A stretch of DNA of 64,000 nt from Promicromonospora iranensis (GTDB lineage: Bacteria; Actinomycetota; Actinomycetes; Actinomycetales; Cellulomonadaceae). The stretch is taken from the NCBI RefSeq assembly GCF_028994805.1, contig NZ_JAJQQP010000005.1, positions 310,001 through 374,000 of the forward strand, written 5' to 3'. Numbering within the stretch: position 1 is the first letter of the stretch; each line of letters opens with the position of its first letter. The position numbers and the translations under genes are program-made. The notes beneath the pieces were generated by a model, which had not been told where the DNA came from, made no database searches, and worked only from the letters and a program-made list of their open reading frames with translations. This document shows, piece after piece, positions 32,687 to 40,816 of the stretch.

Positions 32687-34825
32687 ATGACGGTCATCCA
32701 GTCGTCGTCCACGACGGACAGCTCGCCGCAGGCGCCGGCGTCGCGCCCCGCCGCCTGGGCGTCGGGCGCCGTCACCCTGGTGGTGCTCGCGCTGGCCGTG
32801 CTCCTCGTCGGCGCCTGGCACCTGACGCAGGGCACGTCCGGCGTCGGTGTGGGCGACCTGCTGCGCCTGGCTGGCGGGCAGCTCGGTGGGCAGAGCGCTG
32901 ACGACGCCGGGGCGGTCCGCGACATCCTCGTCGGCTCCCGGTTGCCGCGCCTCGCGGCCGGCGTGGCCGTCGGGTTCGCCCTGGGCGTGGCCGGCGCGCT
33001 GTTCCAGTCGATCGCCCGCAACGCGCTGGCCTCGCCGGACACGCTGGCGGTGACCGCCGGCTCCTACCTGGCGGTCGTCGTCGTGGCCGCCTTCGGGCTG
33101 GCCGTACCGCTGTGGGCCTCGGGCGCCGTGGCCTTCGCCGGCGGCATCGCCGCCGCCGGGCTCGTGCTCGGGCTGGCCGGAGGTGGCGGGTCGTCCACCA
33201 CGCGCCTGGTGCTCGCCGGGTCCGCCGTCGCACTGGCGCTGCAGGCCGCGGCGTCCGCGCTGCTCATCCTGTTCCAGGCCGAGACCACCGGGCTGTTCGC
33301 CTGGGGGAGCGGCTCGCTGAGCCAGCTCAACCTGACGGCGTTCTGGCGCGCGCTGCCCGTCGTCCTCCTCGCCACCGCGGCCGGCCTGCTGCTCTCCCGG
33401 CGCCTCGACGTGCTCGGCCTCGGCGACGACACGGCCGGCGCGCTGGGCGTCCCCGTGCGCTCGACCCGCGCCGTCGGCGTGCTGCTCGCCGTGCTGCTGA
33501 CGGCCACGGCCGTGACCCTCGCGGGGCCGATCGGCTTCGTCGGCCTCGCCGCGCCCGTCGTCGCGAGGCTGCTCGCCCGGGTGGTCCCCGCGCTGCACCG
33601 GCACACGATCCTGCTGCCGGCCGCGGGCCTGCTCGGTGCCTTCGTCGTCGTGCTGGCCGACGCCGTCGTCCGCGCCCTGCTGGGTGCCGAGGAGGCGCTC
33701 GCCGTACCCACCGGCGTCGCGACGACGCTCGCCGGCGCCCTCATCATGGTCCTGCTCGCGCGGCGCCTGCGCGACGCCGGGCCGTCCCGGACCCCGCCGG
33801 CCGCCACCACCGGGCCCCGCAGCGCCCGCCGGTTCGCCGTCGTGCTGAGCATCTGCGTCGCCCTCGCGGTCGGCGTCGCGCTGCTCGGCCTGCTCGCCGG
33901 GTCCACCTGGCTCCGCACCGGAGACATCGCGCTGTGGCTGCAGGACGAGGGCCCGGCTGTGGTCCGGTTCGCCCTCGACGAGCGCGCGCCGCGCGTGCTG
34001 GCCGCGATCGTCGCCGGGGCGGCACTCGCCCTCGCCGGGACGATGGTGCAGGCCACGGCCCGCAACCCGCTGGCCGAGCCCGGCATCCTCGGGATCACCG
34101 GTGGCGCAGGCCTGGGCGCCGTCGTCGTGGTGACCGCCGTGGCCGGGACCGCCTGGGGCAACGGGATCGCGGCGAGCACCGGCGCCATGCTCGTGGCCGC
34201 CGTCATCGGGGGCCTCGTCGCCTTCGGGATCGTCTACCTGCTCGCCTGGCGGGGCGGGCTCCACGCCGACCGGCTCGTGCTCATCGGTATCGGCCTGGGG
34301 TACCTGACCACCGCGCTGACCACCTTCCTGCTGCTGAACTCCGACCCGTGGAACACGCCGCGCATCTACACCTGGCTGTCGGGCACCACCTACGGGCGTG
34401 ACTTCTCCCAGGTCCTGCCCGTCGTGATCGTGCTGGCACTCGCGGTCCCCCTCGCCGTGGTGGTGCGGCGCGAGCTGGACCTGCTCGCGCTCGATGACGA
34501 CACGCCGCGCCTGGTGGGCGTCCGCCTGGAGCGCAGCAGGCTGCTCGTGCTCGCGGTGGCGGCGGTGCTGGCCGCGACGAGCGTGACGGCCGTCGGCGTC
34601 GTGGGGTTCGTGGGTCTGGTCGCTCCGCACGCGGCGCGGGCTCTGGTGGGCGGCCGGCATGCGCGGGTGCTGCCGGTGGCGATGCTCCTCGGTGCGGTGC
34701 TGCTCGGCCTGGCGGACACCCTGGGACGGACGGTCATCGCACCGGCCCAGCTCCCGGCCGGGCTGGCGGTCGCCCTGCTCGGGGCGCCCTACTTCGTGTG
34801 GCTGCTGGCGCGTTCGCGGGCCTGA
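32687..34825 (+). CDS. Fused double FecCD-type iron-siderophore permease
   Basis: A 712-residue protein carrying two complete FecCD permease domains in one chain, as in FhuB. The first spans about residues 25-360 and the second about 375-712. Each has around nine or ten hydrophobic segments and the repeated motif P-L-A-E-P or L-A-S-P-D after A-R-N. The family phrase G-P-I-G-F-V-G-L near 278 recurs as G-V-V-G-F-V-G-L near 638. It forms the channel for the ATPase and lipoprotein upstream. The ATG at 32687 is four bases after the lipoprotein stop, so the genes are co-transcribed. Confidence 0.92.
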   Translation: MTVIQSSSTTDSSPQAPASRPAAWASGAVTLVVLALAVLLVGAWHLTQGTSGVGVGDLLRLAGGQLGGQSADDAGAVRDILVGSRLPRLAAGVAVGFALGVAGALFQSIARNALASPDTLAVTAGSYLAVVVVAAFGLAVPLWASGAVAFAGGIAAAGLVLGLAGGGGSSTTRLVLAGSAVALALQAAASALLILFQAETTGLFAWGSGSLSQLNLTAFWRALPVVLLATAAGLLLSRRLDVLGLGDDTAGALGVPVRSTRAVGVLLAVLLTATAVTLAGPIGFVGLAAPVVARLLARVVPALHRHTILLPAAGLLGAFVVVLADAVVRALLGAEEALAVPTGVATTLAGALIMVLLARRLRDAGPSRTPPAATTGPRSARRFAVVLSICVALAVGVALLGLLAGSTWLRTGDIALWLQDEGPAVVRFALDERAPRVLAAIVAGAALALAGTMVQATARNPLAEPGILGITGGAGLGAVVVVTAVAGTAWGNGIAASTGAMLVAAVIGGLVAFGIVYLLAWRGGLHADRLVLIGIGLGYLTTALTTFLLLNSDPWNTPRIYTWLSGTTYGRDFSQVLPVVIVLALAVPLAVVVRRELDLLALDDDTPRLVGVRLERSRLLVLAVAAVLAATSVTAVGVVGFVGLVAPHAARALVGGRHARVLPVAMLLGAVLLGLADTLGRTVIAPAQLPAGLAVALLGAPYFVWLLARSRA

Positions 34826-34832
34826 GCGGCGG

Positions 34833-35888
34833 TCAGCTCCGCCGGGCCTTCGCCATCCGCTCCTCGCGGAGTGCCACTTCGAGCGCTGCGAAGGCCAGCA
34901 CGTCCAGGATCAGGCCGAACGCCGCCGTCCACTGCACCGCGCGGAACACGAGCAGCTGCGTGAACAGCAGGCTGACGAGCACCGCGCGGCGCATCCAGAC
35001 GGCGCCGCGCAGATGATTGCGGCGCCCGACCGTGATGCCGACGGCCAGCAACACGACGGACGCGGTGACAGCCGCGAGGATCGCGACACCGGTCCACTGG
35101 GGCAGCCCGGGTACCAGCCCGCGCAGCACGCGGATGCCTACCAGCGCCTCGGCCGCGCCCACGGCCAGGAGCACGCAGATCAGCAGCCACGCGGCCCAGA
35201 CCCGGTCCACCAGCGCGTCCAGCCACCGCACGACGCGGTCGACGCCGCCCCGGACCGGGTCGGGCACATCGGTGTCGTCGTCGGGCACTGCCTCGACCAG
35301 CTCGGCGACCAGGTCTGCGCCGGGCTGGCCCGAGCCCTTGGCGGCGAGCTCGCGTGCCTCCGCACGGGCGGTCGGCGTGAACCCGCCGGCCAGCCCGGCG
35401 GTGAGCCGGTCCGCCGCCACGGCGAGGTACTCGGCAGGATGGTGCGCCCGGCGGCCGTGCAACCCTTCGACGATCAGGACGAGCACCACCGTGACGAAGT
35501 AGATGATCGCCGCGGTCGGCGCGTAGAAGTAGTCGTTGTCCGCGGTCACGAACTTGCCGACCTCGTCGATGAACAGCCCGAAGCCGACCCCGCCGAGCAC
35601 CGCGCCGAGCGACCGCGGCACCGGGCCCACGTAGGACAGCAGCAGCATCATCGCCAGCGCCATGAGCAGCCCTCCCCACAGGACGTGCGCGAGGTGCAGC
35701 CCGCCGCCGCCGATCTGCGGGTAGTCCATGGCGGCCAGGTAGGCGCGGGTTCCGAGCACGGTCACCACGCTCGCCACGAGGAACGTCACCAGGTGCCGTA
35801 CCGCGGCGGTGTCGCGCGGTGCCCCGAGCCGCAGCAGCTGGCCGCGGCCGGCGAGGCCGCCCGGTCCGGTCGTCAGCTCGTTCGTCAC
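34833..35888 (-). CDS. Unknown polytopic membrane protein
   Basis: A 351-residue protein with about eight hydrophobic segments, not assigned to a family. Four segments lie in residues 30-160, including G-G-V-G-F-G-L-F-I-D-E-V-G-K-F with charged residues in a helix. A charged loop (about 165-235) ends in an acidic stretch (V-P-D-D-D-T-D-V-P-D-P), and four more segments follow. It starts at a GTG (35888) preceded by GGGGAGAC; longer readings run into the reductase gene on the other strand. It converges on the iron permease gene with seven bases between stops. Function unknown. Confidence 0.7.
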   Translation of the reverse strand: MTNELTTGPGGLAGRGQLLRLGAPRDTAAVRHLVTFLVASVVTVLGTRAYLAAMDYPQIGGGGLHLAHVLWGGLLMALAMMLLLSYVGPVPRSLGAVLGGVGFGLFIDEVGKFVTADNDYFYAPTAAIIYFVTVVLVLIVEGLHGRRAHHPAEYLAVAADRLTAGLAGGFTPTARAEARELAAKGSGQPGADLVAELVEAVPDDDTDVPDPVRGGVDRVVRWLDALVDRVWAAWLLICVLLAVGAAEALVGIRVLRGLVPGLPQWTGVAILAAVTASVVLLAVGITVGRRNHLRGAVWMRRAVLVSLLFTQLLVFRAVQWTAAFGLILDVLAFAALEVALREERMAKARRS

Positions 35889-35956
35889 GCTGTCTCCCCT
35901 CGTACCGTCCGACGGCGATGAGATTCGCCGTGGTCCCCGGTCTGTATCGACGTACC

Positions 35957-35982
35957 GATCAGGCTTCCCGATCAGGCTTCCC
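35957..35982 (+). repeat. 13-bp tandem duplication in a leader
   Basis: GATCAGGCTTCCC occurs twice in tandem directly before the AGGAGA ribosome binding site of the reductase gene. Confidence 0.75.
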
Positions 35983-35993
35983 AGGAGACCATC

Positions 35994-36581
35994 ATGACCA
36001 CTACCTACACGTTCGACGTGTTCTCGAGCCTCGACGGCTTCGGTGCCGCCGGCGGTGACTGGACGGGCTACTGGGGCAAGCAGGGCCCGGAGCTTCTCGA
36101 GCATCGTCTCGCCCTCTACTCGCGGGACCAGCGGATGGTCCTCGGCGCGAACACGTACCGGGCGTTCGCGCAGATGCTGGCCGAGGGCTCTGAGAGCTCC
36201 GAGGACTCCGACGTGCGCGACCCGTGGGTCACCCGGATGCGGAACCTGCCGACAACGGTGGTGTCGAGCACGCTGGAGAGCCCCCTCGACTGGCCGGACG
36301 CGACACTCGTGAGCGGCGACGCCGTCGACGTCGTCGCCCGGCTCAAGGAGGAGTCGGAGGTACCGTTGCGCTCGCACGGCAGCCTCTCGATGAACCGGGC
36401 GCTGATGGCCGCCGGTCTGGTCGACCGGGTCCAGGTGACCCTCTTCCCGGTGATCACCGGCAGGACCGGCCTGGAGCCGATCTTCCAGGGTGCCGCGGAC
36501 TTCGACCTCGAGCTGATCGACCACCTGACGCTCGACGGCGACATCCAGGAGCTCGTCTACCAGCCGACACTGCATGGATGA
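35994..36581 (+). CDS. Dihydrofolate reductase/RibD C-terminal family protein
   Basis: A 195-residue protein with the dihydrofolate-reductase-like fold of the RibD carboxy-terminal family (V-F-S-S-L-D-G-F near residue 9; L-G-A-N-T-Y near 50; H-G-S near 128; I-T-G near 153). These bind NADPH and reduce small molecules; members near unrelated genes have no assigned substrate, and involvement in riboflavin synthesis is not implied here because other rib genes are absent. The ATG at 35994 follows CCAGGAGACC. A paralogue of the same fold lies at 39856. Confidence 0.8.
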   Translation: MTTTYTFDVFSSLDGFGAAGGDWTGYWGKQGPELLEHRLALYSRDQRMVLGANTYRAFAQMLAEGSESSEDSDVRDPWVTRMRNLPTTVVSSTLESPLDWPDATLVSGDAVDVVARLKEESEVPLRSHGSLSMNRALMAAGLVDRVQVTLFPVITGRTGLEPIFQGAADFDLELIDHLTLDGDIQELVYQPTLHG

Positions 36582-36878
36582 CGAACCCGTGCCGGCGGAG
36601 GCGGAACCGGTGACCACGAGGGGCACCGGCGGTGAGAAAGACAGCGTCTTCTGCTGTGCTGCGGGCCGGGGAGGGCGGACAGCCGTCGTGCCGGTGCCGG
36701 CTCCGGTGTCGGCGGCGCTCGCGGGCATCGCGGTGCCGTTGCCGTCGTCCTGGTGCGCTGCCGGCACTGGCACTGGCACTGGCACTGGTACTTGAGCGCT
36801 GGCGATGCGCGGCTTCACGGGCCTGGTGGTGATGATGACTGTGCTCCTGGCGGGTGCTCGTGAGGGAATCAGCGGTGC
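36582..36878. other. Gene-free region with a hexamer repeat
   Basis: About 300 bases between a reductase gene and the 13E12 HNH gene. The only structure is five GGCACT-type hexamers at 36763-36792 (the last GGTACT). Short open frames here have poor codon use and no binding sites. Confidence 0.5.
36763..36792 (+). repeat. Five tandem GGCACT hexamers
   Basis: Four exact units and one GGTACT, in non-coding sequence. Confidence 0.8.
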
Positions 36879-36913
36879 GAGGCGGCCTGACTGGTCCCAG
36901 GTCAGGCCGCCTC
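36879..36913 (-). terminator. Terminator hairpin of the 13E12 HNH gene
   Basis: GAGGCGGCCTGAC pairs perfectly with GTCAGGCCGCCTC around a 9-base loop. The right arm includes the stop codon at 36902-36904 and the last codons of the gene, so the stem starts inside the coding sequence. No T-tract follows. Confidence 0.65.
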
Positions 36914-38728
36914 AGCGGACGGCGGCGGTGGGTCCGGTGATCGGGTGCCGCCCGTAGCGGAGAGGCTTCCGGCCGACTCGCCGGTTTCACTGGCTTTCCG
37001 GCGTTCGACTTCGATGGGTTCGGGCAGGGTGATGCGGTGTCCGCGGGCGTCGGTGAAGGCCCACCCGGTCTCGATCAGGGCGCCGGGCACGGTGGCGCTC
37101 GTGGTGGTGCCGGTGGTGCTGTCGGCTGTGGTGGTGCCCGTGGTGGTGGGTTTGCCCGTCCAGTGCATGGTGATGCCTCGGGTGTCGACGAGCTGGTGGT
37201 GGTACCAGCACAACAACGCACTGTTGGACACGGAGGTGTCCCCGCCGTGAGCCCAGTGAGTGATCGCGTGGTGCACCTCGCACCGTGATGGTGGTTGATC
37301 ACACCCGGGGAAGACGCAGTGCCGGTCTCTGGCGATCACCGCTCGCCGCATCTGCCCGCTCACCGTCCTCTGCGCCCGGCCGACGTCCAGGACGGCGCCG
37401 TCGGGTCCGAACACGACCCGGGTGACCGCACTGTCGCAGGCCAGACGGCGCAGCAGTGCTCGTGGGGCGCGGTCACCGGTCTCGGTGAACACGGGGCCAC
37501 CACCGGACAGCAGTCCGGACACCGTCAGGGCGCCCACTGGGCCTCTAGTTGCTGGGCCTGCGGCTGGCGGGTCTGCGTTCGTCGGAGCCAGACCCGTGCC
37601 CGTTGCACCTGCACCTGCATCTGTGCTTGTGCTCGGTGCTCCTGTGCCCTTCGTGCGGCCTGGTGCGGTTTGGCCGCAGGTCAGGCACAGGCCTTCGCGG
37701 GTGCGGGTGGCCTGGGCGACCAGCTCGGTCCAGGACACCGTGACATTCAGGTGGGGTGGGATCGCCGCCCCCGGAGAGGCCTGGTTGGTGTCCAACACCA
37801 CCCGGGCCACATCTGCCAGACCCTGTGCGCGGCGTTGTGTCGACGTGCGGGTGTCTTCCGCTGAGGGGGCGCCGAGGATTGCGTTGATCGCCGCGGTGAC
37901 CAGGAGGCTGTGTTCGTCGGTCAGGAAGCCTGCGAGGTGGTAGCCGCCGAAGGTTTTGGCCAGGTCGAGGAACTCGCCCAGGGCTGCTTTGTCGTCGTCG
38001 GTGTCGTCGGTGTCGGGGTCGGTGATCGTCGCGAACCGGCGTGCCACGATCCGGAACTGGTCCGCGTTCAACGAACCGGCCTCGCGCAGGACCAGGCCCT
38101 CACCCGTGACCAGCGTGCCCTCGGTGACCGCGTCCTCCAACACTCGCGTGATGAGCTGACGGGTGTGCTCACCGTCGGGGTCCTCGACCGGGTCGGGGAA
38201 GTCCACGGGCACGGTCTGCACGAACGCCTCCGGGGTGGTCCGCTCACCCGTGCGGGTGTCGATCAGCCAGGCCAACGCGTCGGTGCGGGTCTCGCTGGTG
38301 GGGGCGACCTTGGTCATCACACGGGCATGGTCCGCACCGAGGGTTCCCGCGACCAGGCCTTCCCGGGTCCCGGGCAGCGCGGTCGCGAGGCGGCGGGCCA
38401 TCGTCATGTCCTTGCCCGCTGTCGTCGCCGAGATGCCTTCTCGGATCCGCAGCCAGGTGGTGAACGCGCGGGCCATCCCGCCTGAGCGCCAGGACCCGTC
38501 CGCTTCGATCCTCGACAGCAGGGTGTACCGGACTCCGTCGAGGCGGCCGATCATCCGGCGGATCCGGGTGTGTGCCTCCATCAGCCGGCCCACGGTCGGG
38601 GTGTCCCACCCGTCCAACACCTCCGGATCGGTCAGGACCGCGAGCTCGTCCATCACATTCTCGAACCGGGCCAGCGTCTCCTCGATCGACTCGGCACTGG
38701 GCAGGCCACCGGCTGGCACGCCGTTCAT
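36902..38728 (-). CDS. DUF222 and HNH-endonuclease domain protein (13E12 repeat family)
   Basis: A 608-residue protein of the 13E12 family, common in multiple copies in actinobacteria. An all-helical DUF222 domain fills about residues 10-330. A low-complexity Thr/Ala/Gly/Pro linker follows (about 355-400). An HNH nuclease domain lies near 445-500, with zinc-type cysteines (C-V-F-P-G-C), the V-H-H-A-I histidines, N-S-A-L-L-C and W-Y-H-H. Its biological role is unknown. The start is uncertain: ATG 38728, GTG 38740, or ATG 38815. A GATAAT -10 box at 38792-38797 on the minus strand would exclude 38815. No flanking repeats suggest it is mobile here. Confidence 0.78.
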   Translation of the reverse strand: MNGVPAGGLPSAESIEETLARFENVMDELAVLTDPEVLDGWDTPTVGRLMEAHTRIRRMIGRLDGVRYTLLSRIEADGSWRSGGMARAFTTWLRIREGISATTAGKDMTMARRLATALPGTREGLVAGTLGADHARVMTKVAPTSETRTDALAWLIDTRTGERTTPEAFVQTVPVDFPDPVEDPDGEHTRQLITRVLEDAVTEGTLVTGEGLVLREAGSLNADQFRIVARRFATITDPDTDDTDDDKAALGEFLDLAKTFGGYHLAGFLTDEHSLLVTAAINAILGAPSAEDTRTSTQRRAQGLADVARVVLDTNQASPGAAIPPHLNVTVSWTELVAQATRTREGLCLTCGQTAPGRTKGTGAPSTSTDAGAGATGTGLAPTNADPPAAGPATRGPVGALTVSGLLSGGGPVFTETGDRAPRALLRRLACDSAVTRVVFGPDGAVLDVGRAQRTVSGQMRRAVIARDRHCVFPGCDQPPSRCEVHHAITHWAHGGDTSVSNSALLCWYHHQLVDTRGITMHWTGKPTTTGTTTADSTTGTTTSATVPGALIETGWAFTDARGHRITLPEPIEVERRKASETGESAGSLSATGGTRSPDPPPPSAEAA

Positions 38729-38791
38729 CGACTGATCCACCGGACCCCCACCCCCTTCGTCGCCTCTAGTTCTCACGTCCTCGCTGCATCT

Positions 38792-38797
38792 ATTATC
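38792..38797 (-). promoter_or_regulatory. Possible -10 box of the 13E12 HNH gene
   Basis: GATAAT on the minus strand, within a short A/T-rich stretch. No good -35 box is visible, so this is tentative. Confidence 0.35.
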
Positions 38798-38815
38798 TCG
38801 AACGTCCGTACGCAT

Positions 38816-39186
38816 CGCACGGCCAAAATGAAATCTGTGGATAACCCTTGAAGGTCTCGGTTGGCGTCGGTCGGCCGGCCCGGAGCACCGGCCGAGAGGC
38901 CGCCGCGGAGCCAGCCGAGACCCCGCGCGCCGCCGGCCGTCCGTCGAGGGCTGCGGTCATGGTCGAGTTCGGCGAATACGGCGGCTCACGGGCGCACACG
39001 TGAACCGTGCGCCGGCTTGCTAGCCTCTACCCCGGCACTCGATGAGCCCGCCGCCCGCGCCGAGACGATCGGTCTGGTGAATGCATCGACGAAGACGTCC
39101 GGTCAGGGTTCTCGTGCCTACCACGGTGCCACGGACGGCAGTGCGGGCACCGACCACGCTCACGGCACCGGGATAGCGATGTACTC
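38816..39186. other. Intergenic region without a recognisable gene
   Basis: About 370 bases between the divergent 13E12 HNH gene and the glyoxalase-fold gene. I see no supported gene, repeat or RNA structure. The promoter of the rightward gene should lie in the right part, where TAGCGA at 39174-39179 is a weak -10 candidate. Confidence 0.4.
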
Positions 39187-39771
39187 GTGGACCTGACATC
39201 TCGCGACGCCAAGACGGCCGCCCGGACACTGCGCCGCACGCTCGCCGACACCGGCTTCACCATCAGTCACAGCCGCGCGCTGGAGATCGTCGCGGCTCAG
39301 CTCGGCTTTGCCGACTGGAACACCGCGTCCGCTCGACTGCCGGCGCAGCTGCCGCCGGGACGGATGCCGCCGGGGCGGTCCGGGCAGCCTCCCGGTCCGG
39401 GGTCGGCAGGCTTCGGCACCGCGGTCCCCGTGCTCCGTGTCCAGGACGAGGCGCGCGCACGAGAGTTCTACGTGGACTACCTCGGGTTCGACGTCGAGTG
39501 GGAGCACCGCTTCGAACCGGGCATGCCTCTGTACCTCCGGGCGCGCCGTGGCGAGGCGGTGCTGGACCTGTCCGAGCACCACGGCGACGGGACACCGGGC
39601 ACGGTGGTCTGGGTCCCGGTGGCGAGCGCCGATGCGCTGCACGCGGAGCTGTCGGTTCGGCCGCACGCGCGTCTCCGGCCCGGAATCGACCGTGACGCTC
39701 CCGGCGGGCCGACGATCGAGGTGACCGACCCGTTCGGTAACGTCCTGCGCTTCTGCGAGCCCTCCGGCTGA
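39187..39771 (+). CDS. Glyoxalase/bleomycin-resistance fold protein with N-terminal helical domain
   Basis: A 194-residue protein. Residues 1-50 form a helical domain (A-A-R-T-L-R-R-T-L, then S-R-A-L-E-I-V-A-A-Q-L-G-F-A-D-W-N) found ahead of some glyoxalase-superfamily proteins. A Pro/Gly-rich linker covers about 51-78. A vicinal-oxygen-chelate domain covers about 80-194: A-R-E-F-Y-V-D-Y-L-G-F, then W-V-P-V, and D-P-F-G-N-V-L-R-F near the end. Such folds bind toxins or small metabolites, or act as metalloenzymes; the ligand is unknown. It starts at a GTG (39187) with no ribosome binding site. Confidence 0.75.
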   Translation: MDLTSRDAKTAARTLRRTLADTGFTISHSRALEIVAAQLGFADWNTASARLPAQLPPGRMPPGRSGQPPGPGSAGFGTAVPVLRVQDEARAREFYVDYLGFDVEWEHRFEPGMPLYLRARRGEAVLDLSEHHGDGTPGTVVWVPVASADALHAELSVRPHARLRPGIDRDAPGGPTIEVTDPFGNVLRFCEPSG

Positions 39772-39855
39772 CCCGGCGCCGGCGGACCGTGTTGCTGGTC
39801 TGAGCGAGATGATCCTCTGAACGAGTAGTCGACGTCCAGAAGGGGAGTGACGGCC

Positions 39856-40611
39856 GTGGCCGAGCTCCGAGGTGCCGTCGTGGCCGACCGCGTCGTCCGC
39901 CCGCACGTGGTGGTGCACGTCGCGGTGTCGGTCGACGGCGCTACCACCGGCTTCGCGCCCGACGTCGGCCGGTTCTACGAGCTGGCCCGGACCTGGCACG
40001 AGGACGTCACCCTGGCCGGGGCGGACACGATCCTCGCGCAGGAAGAGGCACTGGCGGCGCAGCCGGGTCCCGGCCCGGCCGACGGCGGACCCCTGCTTGC
40101 CGTCGTCGACAGCCGGCGCCGCGTCCGGGCCTGGCGGGCACTGCGGGACGCCGGGCACTGGTCCGCGGTGGTGGCCCTCCGGTCCAGGGCAGGCGGGGCC
40201 GACGGCGGACCCCTGGCCGCCGAGACCAGTCCCACCCAGACCAGTCCCACCCAGACCAGTCCCGCCGAAACCAACCCCGGAGAAACCGTCCTCGCCGCCG
40301 CCCCGGACGATCCCGGCGCCGTCGACGAGCTGGTCGTGGGTGAGAACCGGGTCGACCTCGGGGCCGCGCTCGATGCGCTGGGGGAGCGCGGCGCGAAGGT
40401 GGTCCGCGTGGACAGCGGCGGGGCCCTGACCGGGGCGATGCTACGGGCCGGGCTCGTCGACGAGATCAGCCTGCTCGTCCATCCGTGCCTCGCCGAGGCC
40501 GCGGACGGGCACCTCTGGTTCGGCACGCACCAGCCGCCGGCGTCGGCCCTGCGTCTGATGGGTGCCGAGACCTTCGACGACGCGGTGGTCTGGCTGCGTT
40601 ACCGCCGCTGA
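39856..40611 (+). CDS. RibD/dihydrofolate-reductase-fold protein with a Thr-Ser-Pro repeat
   Basis: A 251-residue protein of the RibD carboxy-terminal reductase fold: V-A-V-S-V-D-G-A-T-T-G-F near residue 25, G-A-D-T-I-L near 55, and a D-S-G-G-A-L-T near 195. It carries an insertion near residues 124-143 built of T-S-P-T-Q repeats from 15-base units (40224-40283), which probably forms a flexible loop. The GTG at 39856 is preferred because AGGGGAG precedes it by six bases; a GTG at 39847 would overlap that site. Substrate unknown; it is a paralogue in fold of the gene at 35994. Confidence 0.72.
   Translation: MAELRGAVVADRVVRPHVVVHVAVSVDGATTGFAPDVGRFYELARTWHEDVTLAGADTILAQEEALAAQPGPGPADGGPLLAVVDSRRRVRAWRALRDAGHWSAVVALRSRAGGADGGPLAAETSPTQTSPTQTSPAETNPGETVLAAAPDDPGAVDELVVGENRVDLGAALDALGERGAKVVRVDSGGALTGAMLRAGLVDEISLLVHPCLAEAADGHLWFGTHQPPASALRLMGAETFDDAVVWLRYRR
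40224..40283 (+). repeat. 15-bp tandem units inside a reductase gene
   Basis: GACCAGTCCCACCCA twice, then two degenerate units, encoding T-S-P-T-Q, T-S-P-T-Q, T-S-P-A-E, T-N-P-G-E. Confidence 0.85.
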
Positions 40612-40816
40612 CGGTCAGGGCATCGGCCTGCCCCGATACGGTCCGCCGGACTCTTGACTCCTCCTGCCCGCTTCTCGTAACGTCCGTACAGCACGCCGCA
40701 AGAAATTGACAGACAGCGAGCACAAAGCAGTGCGAGTTCTGCAACTTTCTACTCTCGCCGGGCAACGCTGCCCCGCGGCTGGACGAGCCCGCCCTGGCGG
40801 GAGAACGAGGACGTTC

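Noticed and set aside
36574-36795. A 73-codon frame containing Gly-Thr repeats
   Set aside because: It starts in the last codons of the reductase gene, has no binding site, and ends in a hexamer repeat.
36902-38815. The 13E12 HNH gene as a mobile element
   Set aside because: The family was once described as a repeat, but no terminal inverted repeats or target duplications are seen here.
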